NCBI GenBank assembly: GCA_005881025.1
Contig: VBFO01000112.1
Span: forward strand, 1-45,237
Length of the DNA stretch: 45,237 nt
DNA from: Chloroflexota bacterium
Lineage (GTDB): Bacteria; Chloroflexota; Dormibacteria; Dormibacterales; Dormibacteraceae
Reading direction: 5' to 3'
The notes beneath the pieces were generated by a model. It saw nothing but the letters and a program-made list of their open reading frames with translations. It searched no databases and was not told where the DNA came from. Of the stretch, positions 39,074 to 45,237 are shown piece after piece. Each line of letters begins with the position of its first letter. Positions within the stretch are counted from its first letter, which is position 1. The position numbers were made by a program, and so were the translations under genes.

Positions 39074-39465
39074 CAGGCTGCCGCCTTCGCCTTTTCGCGC
39101 TTGGCGCCGTACTTCGACCGCGCCTTCTTGCGGTTCTTGGTCCCGGCGGTGTCCAGCGTGCCGCGAATGATGTGGTAGCGCACGCCGGGGAGGTCCTTGA
39201 CGCGGCCGCCGCGGATCAAGACCACGGAGTGCTCCTGAAGGTTGTGTCCGATTCCCGGGATGTAGGCGGTGACCTCGATCCCGGTGGTCAGCCGGACGCG
39301 CGCGACCTTGCGCAGGGCCGAGTTCGGCTTCTTGGGTGTCTGGGTATAAACGCGCACGCAGACTCCCCGCCGCTGCGGTGAGCCCCTGAGGGCGGGCGCC
39401 TTAGACTTCGCTCTGGCCGCTTTGCGCCCGATGCGGACCAGCTGCTGGATTGTCGGCAAGCGCAT
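39073..39465 (-). CDS. rpsL: 30S ribosomal protein S12 (uS12)
   Basis: [102 protein letters not shown]. Confidence 0.99.
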   Translation of the reverse strand: MRLPTIQQLVRIGRKAARAKSKAPALRGSPQRRGVCVRVYTQTPKKPNSALRKVARVRLTTGIEVTAYIPGIGHNLQEHSVVLIRGGRVKDLPGVRYHIIRGTLDTAGTKNRKKARSKYGAKREKAKAAA

Positions 39466-39518
39466 CTCCCGAAAACGATTGAATTCCCACGCGGCATTAG
39501 CCGATTGGGCGACAAACG

Positions 39519-40130
39519 ATGAGTATACCCAAAAACCACTACTTCAACCCGAAGCCGGAGGTGCCCTCCCGCCCTCACACGGTCCGTCTGCGCACGGGCA
39601 ATCTGGACCTCGAGCTTCAAGCCGACCGCGGGGTTTTCGGTGCCCGTCGGATCGATCTCGGCACCCTGGTTCTGCTCAAGGAAGCCCCCGCGCCTCCAGC
39701 CGGCGGTGAGATCCTGGATCTCGGCGCCGGCTACGGGCCCATCGCCATCGTGCTCGCAAAGGCGTCCCCAAAAGCGCGCGTATGGGCGATCGACGTCAAT
39801 GAGAGGGCGGTCGAGTTGACCAGGGCCAATGCCGTCCTTACAGGTACGCCCAACATCACAGCAGGTACTCCGGAGGAGGTGCCCGAGCATCTCCAGTTCG
39901 ACGCCATCTACTCCAACCCTCCCGTCCGCATCGGCAAGGAGCCTCTTCGACGGCTGCTGTCGGCGTGGCTGGACCGGCTGGCGGCGGGCGGGCAGGCACA
40001 CCTGGTGGTGCAGCGCAACCTGGGCTCGGACTCCTTGGTCCGGTGGCTGAGAGAGACCGGCCGCAGGGTGGAGCGGATCAAGTCCAAGAAGGGATACAGG
40101 GTCATCACGGTCACGGCGCCCACCGCCTGA
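39519..40130 (+). CDS. class I SAM-dependent methyltransferase (RsmC/MTS-like)
   Basis: [75 protein letters not shown] (NPP motif). Confidence 0.88.
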   Translation: MSIPKNHYFNPKPEVPSRPHTVRLRTGNLDLELQADRGVFGARRIDLGTLVLLKEAPAPPAGGEILDLGAGYGPIAIVLAKASPKARVWAIDVNERAVELTRANAVLTGTPNITAGTPEEVPEHLQFDAIYSNPPVRIGKEPLRRLLSAWLDRLAAGGQAHLVVQRNLGSDSLVRWLRETGRRVERIKSKKGYRVITVTAPTA

Positions 40131-40140
40131 GAGGGGCTCC

Positions 40141-41214
40141 ATGCCTGCGCCCAGCGAGGCCAGGCGGACTCCCAAATCTATACTCTCCCGCAGGTTGGCC
40201 ACCCCGGTCCTGGAGATCGAAGGTCTCCGCACCTACATCCGCCAGCGCAAGGCCCTCGTGCGGGCTGTGGATGGAGTCTCCTTGCGGATCGAGCAGGGCG
40301 AAACGCTCGGGCTGGTAGGCGAGTCAGGCTGCGGCAAGAGCATGACGGCCATGTCGATCATGAAGCTGCTCCCCAACGGCGGCCACATCGCTGCCGGCTC
40401 GATCAAGCTCGCCGGGCAGGACATCGTGCCGCTGGATGAGGACGACATGCGCAAGGTCCGCGGCAACGACGTGGCGGTGATTTTCCAGGACCCGATGACC
40501 TCGCTGAATCCCACCATGACCATCGGGAACCAGATCGCGGAATCGCTGAGGATCCATCGCGGCTGGAACCGTGAGCAGTCGATGAGTCGTGCGGAAGAGG
40601 TGCTGGGGGTGGTTGGCATGCCGCGGCCGAAGGAGCGGCTCTACCAGTATCCGCATCAGCTCTCGGGCGGCCTGCGTCAGCGCGTCATGATCGCGATGGC
40701 GCTGGCGTGTGAGCCACGCCTGCTGATCGCGGACGAGCCGACGACCGCGCTCGACGTGACGATCCAGGCCCAGATTCTGACGCTGCTCGACTCGCTGAAG
40801 CGCGAATTCAAGATGGCGGTGCTCCTGATCACCCACGACATGGGCGTGATCGCGGGACGGGCTGATCGCGTGTGCGTGATGTACGCGGGCAAGATCGTCG
40901 AGGAAGCCCCCATCGACGATCTCTTCGCCCGGACGCAGCACCCCTATACGGAGGCTCTCCTTCAGTCGATCCCTAAACCCGACCAGGACCAGTCCGAGCC
41001 GCTCTACAGCATCCCTGGCATACCGCCCGACCTCTCGCGGCCCCCTACGGCTTGCCGTTTCCATCCTCGCTGCCGCTACGTGACCGAGGAATGCAAGCAG
41101 CGTGAGCCACGCCTGGATGGCGAGAGCTCGCTGCACGTGCACGCCTGCTATCACCCGGTCGGCGGCGGCCGGCCGAGCCGGCCGGTCGCGGAAGAAGCGA
41201 GCGTCCCGTCGTGA
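40141..41214 (+). CDS. dipeptide/oligopeptide ABC transporter ATP-binding protein (DppD/OppD-like)
   Basis: [58 protein letters not shown]-terminal Cys-rich oligopeptide motif [14 protein letters not shown]. Confidence 0.95.
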   Translation: MPAPSEARRTPKSILSRRLATPVLEIEGLRTYIRQRKALVRAVDGVSLRIEQGETLGLVGESGCGKSMTAMSIMKLLPNGGHIAAGSIKLAGQDIVPLDEDDMRKVRGNDVAVIFQDPMTSLNPTMTIGNQIAESLRIHRGWNREQSMSRAEEVLGVVGMPRPKERLYQYPHQLSGGLRQRVMIAMALACEPRLLIADEPTTALDVTIQAQILTLLDSLKREFKMAVLLITHDMGVIAGRADRVCVMYAGKIVEEAPIDDLFARTQHPYTEALLQSIPKPDQDQSEPLYSIPGIPPDLSRPPTACRFHPRCRYVTEECKQREPRLDGESSLHVHACYHPVGGGRPSRPVAEEASVPS

Positions 41215-42221
41215 CGCCGACCAACGGCTCCAGGCCACTGGTCGACATCCAGCACGTCGTCAAAGAGTTCACCGTGACTCGCGGTGCGTTCCTACCGCAC
41301 CGCGTTGGGACGGTGAAAGCGGTGTCGGATGTATCGCTCGCGATTCAGCAGGGGGAGACTTTCGGCCTCGTCGGCGAATCAGGTTGTGGCAAAACCACCC
41401 TGGGAAGGCTGGTCGTCGCGCTCGAGAAGCCGGACTCGGGGCAGATCTGGTTCGACGGTGATGACCTGGCGAAGCTTGGCCGGACCAGTTTGCGATCGAA
41501 GCGCAGGGGCATGCAGCTGATGTTCCAGGACCCGTACTCGTCACTCGATCCTCGGATGCGTGTGGGCGACATCCTGGCCGAGCCGCTCGTCATCCACCGC
41601 ATCGGCAGCAAGCGGGAGCGCGGGGAGCGGGTCGACGAGCTGCTGCGCGAGGTCGGCCTGAGTCCGACCGCGGTCGAACGGTATCCGCATGAGTTTTCTG
41701 GAGGCCAGCGGCAGCGAATTGGGTTGGCTCGAGCGCTGGCTCTGAGTCCGAGGCTCATCGTCGCCGACGAGCCTGTTTCGGCCCTCGACGTCTCGATTCG
41801 ATCGCAGGTTCTCAACCTGATGAACAGGCTCCAGAAGACTCACGACCTGACCTACATCGTCATCTCGCATGACCTGGGCGTCATCCGGTACGTCTCCGAC
41901 CGAATTGGGGTGATGTACCTGGGCAAGCTCGTCGAGGTTGGGCCCTCGGCGGCGGTTTACCACCGACCGGCCCATCCCTACACGCAGGGTCTCCTGAGCG
42001 CTGTGCCACTGCCAGATCCCAAGCGCGAGCGCGGCAAGCTGCAGCTGGTGCCAAAAGGCGAGCTGCCGTCTCCACTCAACCCGCCTTCCGGGTGTCGCTT
42101 CAGGACCCGCTGCCCACGCGCGCAGGAGATTTGCGCCGAGGTAGAGCCTCCACTGCGAAAGTTTGAGACTGGGCAGCAGGCGGCCTGCCACTTTCCGCTG
42201 GAGACTCCAGCCCAGTCCTAG
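41211..42221 (+). CDS. dipeptide/oligopeptide ABC transporter ATP-binding protein (DppF/OppF-like)
   Basis: [71 protein letters not shown]. Confidence 0.95.
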   Translation: MTPTNGSRPLVDIQHVVKEFTVTRGAFLPHRVGTVKAVSDVSLAIQQGETFGLVGESGCGKTTLGRLVVALEKPDSGQIWFDGDDLAKLGRTSLRSKRRGMQLMFQDPYSSLDPRMRVGDILAEPLVIHRIGSKRERGERVDELLREVGLSPTAVERYPHEFSGGQRQRIGLARALALSPRLIVADEPVSALDVSIRSQVLNLMNRLQKTHDLTYIVISHDLGVIRYVSDRIGVMYLGKLVEVGPSAAVYHRPAHPYTQGLLSAVPLPDPKRERGKLQLVPKGELPSPLNPPSGCRFRTRCPRAQEICAEVEPPLRKFETGQQAACHFPLETPAQS

Positions 42222-42263
42222 CGATCCACCTTTCGGGCCACCCGACAGAATCGCCGCGGTTTA

Positions 42264-42364
42264 GCCGTTCGGGCCCAAATGGTCCCCTGCGCGAGGGTTG
42301 ACGCTGCCGTTCGGGCGCAAATGGTCCCCTGCGCGAGGGTTGACGCTGCCGTTCGGGCCCAAAT
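42264..42364. repeat. tandem repeat, 42-bp period, about 2.4 copies
   Basis: GCCGTTCGGGCCCAAATGGTCCCCTGCGCGAGGGTTGACGCT at 42264 and 42306 (one mismatch), third partial copy at 42348. Confidence 0.95.
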
Positions 42365-42382
42365 CGCGTCGCCTCCAGCGCC

Positions 42383-42446
42383 CTATCGCTTCTGCAGCCG
42401 CACCTCGAACGCATCCCGCATCGCATCTCCGATGAGGTTGAAGGCG
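42383..42446 (-). pseudogene. remnant duplicate of the 3' end of the downstream dppC-like permease gene
   Basis: Minus strand reads AFNLIGDAMRDAFEVRLQKR-stop, the same C-terminus as the intact permease ending at 42571. Confidence 0.8.
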
Positions 42447-42470
42447 CGGGGGGATCAGGATCCCCCCGCG
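42445..42470. repeat. perfect inverted repeat
   Basis: CGCGGGGGGATC-AG-GATCCCCCCGCG, 12-bp arms, 2-nt loop. Confidence 0.85.
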
Positions 42471-42528
42471 GGACCCCCCTCTCCCAGCCACGATTGGCAG
42501 GCGCCTGGATGATGGACGCTTGGGTGAC

Positions 42529-42547
42529 GGCCGGAATAAATCCGGCC
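42529..42547 (-). terminator. hairpin downstream of the dppC-like gene
   Basis: GGCCGGA-ATAAA-TCCGGCC, 24 nt after the stop; no U-tract. Confidence 0.4.
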
Positions 42548-42570
42548 TGATCACCACGCGATGGACTTCT

Positions 42571-43500
42571 TCAGCGCTTTTGAAGCCGCACCTCGAACGC
42601 ATCGCGCATCGCATCGCCGATGAGGTTGAACGCCACCACGGTGAGCACGATGAGCAAACCCGCGGGATAGACCAGCCACCAGTACCCGGCGAACGTGTAG
42701 CCGACGCCGTCCGACAGCATCCCGCCCCAGTTCGTCGCCGGCGGCGGCACCCCAAGCCCCAGGAACGACAGCGAAGCGATCACGATGATCGCGTCGGCGA
42801 CCTGGAAGGTGGCGTTGACCATGATCGTCCCGATCGTGTTGGGAATGATGTGTCGTACCACGATCCGCGCATCGGTGCCCCCCATCACCCGCACCGCGTC
42901 CACATACTCTCGCGTCCGAAGGCTGAGCGTCTCCCCGCGGATCAAGCGGGCAGGCGTGAGCCAGGCCACCAGCGCGACGATGAAGACGAGCATCGGCAGG
43001 CTCGGCACGAACATCGCCGCCAGGACCAGGAGCAGGAACAGGGTCGGGATCGCCAGCATCGAGTCGACGATTCGCATCATCAGCTGGTCCAGCCAGCCCC
43101 CGATGAACCCCGCGATGGCGCCCCACAGCACACCGAACGTCGTGGCCAGGATTGCCGCCGTCAGACCGATCTCCAACGAGGTCTGACCGCCCACCATCAG
43201 GCGGCCCAAGAGGTCGTAGCCGACGTTGTCGGTGCCCAGCAGATGGGCCGGGGAAGGCGGCTGTGTGATGTTCGCGATGTCCGTGTTGATCTGGTTCGTG
43301 CGGTAGAGCAGCGGACCCAGGAAGCAGAACAGGAAGACCATGACCACGAAGACGACGCCCGCGATGGCCAGCCTGTTCTCGGCAAATACGCGAGCGGCCA
43401 TCGCCCAGGTCGTGCCGGTGACGCGCACCTCGCCGCCCTCGGCAGGAACGCCTGGGCCAGGACGGCCGGGGACTTCGGGGACCGCCGCGCGCACGCTCAT
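42571..43500 (-). CDS. dipeptide ABC transporter permease (DppC/OppC-like)
   Basis: HLLGTDNVGYDLLGRLMVGGQTSLEIGLTAA; REYVDAVRVMGGTDARIVVRHIIPN EAA loop. Confidence 0.95.
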   Translation of the reverse strand: MSVRAAVPEVPGRPGPGVPAEGGEVRVTGTTWAMAARVFAENRLAIAGVVFVVMVFLFCFLGPLLYRTNQINTDIANITQPPSPAHLLGTDNVGYDLLGRLMVGGQTSLEIGLTAAILATTFGVLWGAIAGFIGGWLDQLMMRIVDSMLAIPTLFLLLVLAAMFVPSLPMLVFIVALVAWLTPARLIRGETLSLRTREYVDAVRVMGGTDARIVVRHIIPNTIGTIMVNATFQVADAIIVIASLSFLGLGVPPPATNWGGMLSDGVGYTFAGYWWLVYPAGLLIVLTVVAFNLIGDAMRDAFEVRLQKR

Positions 43501-44453
43501 TCGGCGATCCTCACACGGGGGTCGACGACCGCATAGAACAGGTCCGCGAGCAGGTTGCCCACAACCGTGGCCACCGCGACCACGAAGGTGACGCCCAGCA
43601 GCACGGGGTAGTCACGGGTCCGGGCGGAATCCCAGAACAGGAATCCCATCCCTGGGTAGTTGAAGATGGCCTCGGTGATCAACGCGCCGCCGAAGATCCC
43701 GGGCAGGCTCAGGCCAAGCAGGGTGACGATCGGGATCAGCGCGTTGCGGAGCACGTGGCGATAGAGCACGCCCGCGTTCGAAACCCCCTTCGCCCGCGCG
43801 GTGCGCACGTAGTCCATCACCAGGTTGTCGAGCATCGATGAGCGCATGTAGCGGCTGAACAGGGCGATTGTCACGAGCGCGAGCGACGCCACCGGCAGGA
43901 TCAGCGCCGTCAGCTGGTCCGGCTCGAGGTAGGTGCTGATCGGTCCCTGAGGCCCGATCGGCGCGAGCAGGTTCAGCGGCGGCGAGGCGAAGATCTGGAT
44001 CAGGATCAGCGCGATCCAGAACGCGGGCATCGAGTAGAGGGCGAAGGAGACGCTGGTGAAGAAGTAGTCCTCGACGCGATTGCGCCGTACCGCCTGAAGT
44101 ACGCCGAGCGGGATCGCCACACCGAGCGCGATCAGCGTGGCGACCCCCAGCAGCAGCACCGTCTTCGGCAGGTGATCGCCAAGGAGGCCGCCGACGCTCT
44201 CGTTGAGGCGGTAGGAGAAACCCAGGTTGCCGTGTAGCAGTTGTTGCACGTAGAAGAGGTACTGCTGCCAGCCGGGCAGGTCGAACCCGTTCTCGTGGTT
44301 GAAGGCCGCGATCTCAGCCGGGGAGGCTCGAGGCCCCAGGATGGCCCTGGCCACCCCTCCAGGCAGCATGCGCGTGAGCACGAACGTGATCACCGTGACC
44401 CCGAAGATCACGGCCAGCGACTGCAACAGTCGCCGGACCAGGAATGCGAGCAC
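43497..44453 (-). CDS. dipeptide ABC transporter permease (DppB/OppB-like)
   Basis: MLAFLVRRLLQSLAVIFGVTVITFVLTRMLPG; DYVRTARAKGVSNAGVLYRHVLRNALIP. Confidence 0.95.
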   Translation of the reverse strand: MLAFLVRRLLQSLAVIFGVTVITFVLTRMLPGGVARAILGPRASPAEIAAFNHENGFDLPGWQQYLFYVQQLLHGNLGFSYRLNESVGGLLGDHLPKTVLLLGVATLIALGVAIPLGVLQAVRRNRVEDYFFTSVSFALYSMPAFWIALILIQIFASPPLNLLAPIGPQGPISTYLEPDQLTALILPVASLALVTIALFSRYMRSSMLDNLVMDYVRTARAKGVSNAGVLYRHVLRNALIPIVTLLGLSLPGIFGGALITEAIFNYPGMGFLFWDSARTRDYPVLLGVTFVVAVATVVGNLLADLFYAVVDPRVRIAE

Positions 44454-44465
44454 GCTACGGCCCGA

Positions 44466-45237
44466 TTAGGACGCCGTGAAGTACCAGGTCTCCGGGTTGA
44501 GCTGCAGCAGCGGGTCCTGCGGATCCCATCCATGCAGCGTTTTCTTGACCATGCTGAGCTGCGCCGGGAAGGTTGGCAACCAGATCACCGGCAGGTCCTT
44601 GGCGAGAAAGTCCTGGTAGGCGTACAGCGTATTCACGTCGCTGCTGGTCGTGGTGGCGGCGGTGTTGGCGTCGTTGGTCGGGTTGCTGTAGGCGCCGCCG
44701 TTGGATCCCGCCCCGGTTGAGAAGATCTCATCGCCGGTCGGGTAGTAGTCGGGCGCGAATATCCAGCCGCCGCCCCAGTAGTCCATGTCAGCCACCGAGC
44801 TGCCACCGAACGAGTCGGTGATGACCGTGTTGAACGGAGCCTCGCTCAGGGCCAGTTCCATACCCACCTTGGAGAAGTCGCTCTTCATGGCCTGCATCTC
44901 CTGGCCGACGTACACCAGGCCCGTTGCGTACTCCATCTTGAACTGCGCCTTCTGGCCGGCCTTGATGCCGTCGCCGCACTGGCCCGACCCGGTGCCTGGG
45001 TTGGTGCAGGTGCTCACGCCGCCCGCGTTGACCGTCCAGCCGTTGTCGGTCAGCAGCTTCTTGGCCGCGGACACGTCATACGGGTACGGGTTGTGCTTCT
45101 CGAAGTCATCGGCGAAGCTGCTCGGAGGCTGGATCGGCACGGGTCCATAGTCCGGAACGCCGTAGCCCTTGAGGATGTTCTTGATCCAGCCGTCCTGGTC
45201 GATCAGGTGCTGGATCGCCTGGCGGATGTACAGCTGT
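44466..45237 (-). CDS. extracellular solute-binding protein family 5 (peptide-binding), N-terminus beyond window
   Basis: Frame stays open to the window end (...LYIRQAIQHLIDQDGWIKNILKGYGVPDYGPVPIQPP...), MDYWGGGWIFAPDYYPTGDEIF; next to dppB. Confidence 0.9.
   Translation of the reverse strand, partial: QLYIRQAIQHLIDQDGWIKNILKGYGVPDYGPVPIQPPSSFADDFEKHNPYPYDVSAAKKLLTDNGWTVNAGGVSTCTNPGTGSGQCGDGIKAGQKAQFKMEYATGLVYVGQEMQAMKSDFSKVGMELALSEAPFNTVITDSFGGSSVADMDYWGGGWIFAPDYYPTGDEIFSTGAGSNGGAYSNPTNDANTAATTTSSDVNTLYAYQDFLAKDLPVIWLPTFPAQLSMVKKTLHGWDPQDPLLQLNPETWYFTAS

Noticed and set aside
42264-42364. Possible CRISPR array
   Set aside because: Units are contiguous 42-bp tandem repeats with no unique spacers and no cas genes nearby.

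Overview
High-GC bacterial chromosomal window, almost entirely housekeeping. About 22 kb on the minus strand is a continuous translation super-cluster, in transcription order: rpsL-rpsG-fusA-tuf-rpsJ-rplC-rplD-rplW-rplB-rpsS-rplV-rpsC-rplP-rpmC-rpsQ-rplN-rplX-rplE-rpsN(Z)-rpsH-rplF-rplR-rpsE-rpmD-rplO-secY-adk-map-infA-rpmJ-rpsM-rpsK-rpsD-rpoA-rplQ-truA-rplM-rpsI. Downstream lie a Tyr-phosphatase, two secreted proteins, argF-cdaA-cdaR-glmS, an acpS-nnrD fusion, alr, and an ECF sigma/anti-sigma/thiE/thiL/tsaE/tsaB operon. On the other side are a methyltransferase and a peptide-type ABC transporter split over two convergent strands. The most interesting signal is non-coding. The only three large gaps inside the ribosomal-protein cluster (before rpsJ, rpsS and rplN) each carry the same element: a 12-bp hairpin with a nearly invariant 16-nt loop, stems that differ by compensatory changes, a conserved GGGAAAGG just 3' of it, and a GTG start 22-24 nt away. 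This looks like a multi-copy cis-regulatory RNA that I cannot match to a family I know. Secondary signals are a dispersed intergenic repeat with strict 42/21-bp periodicity at four loci, three genes whose conserved N-termini appear to require CTG initiation, a SigH/SigR-like autoregulatory promoter, and a decayed duplicate of a permease 3' end. Lineage is uncertain; synteny is actinobacteria-like. All calls are by eye, with no database search.
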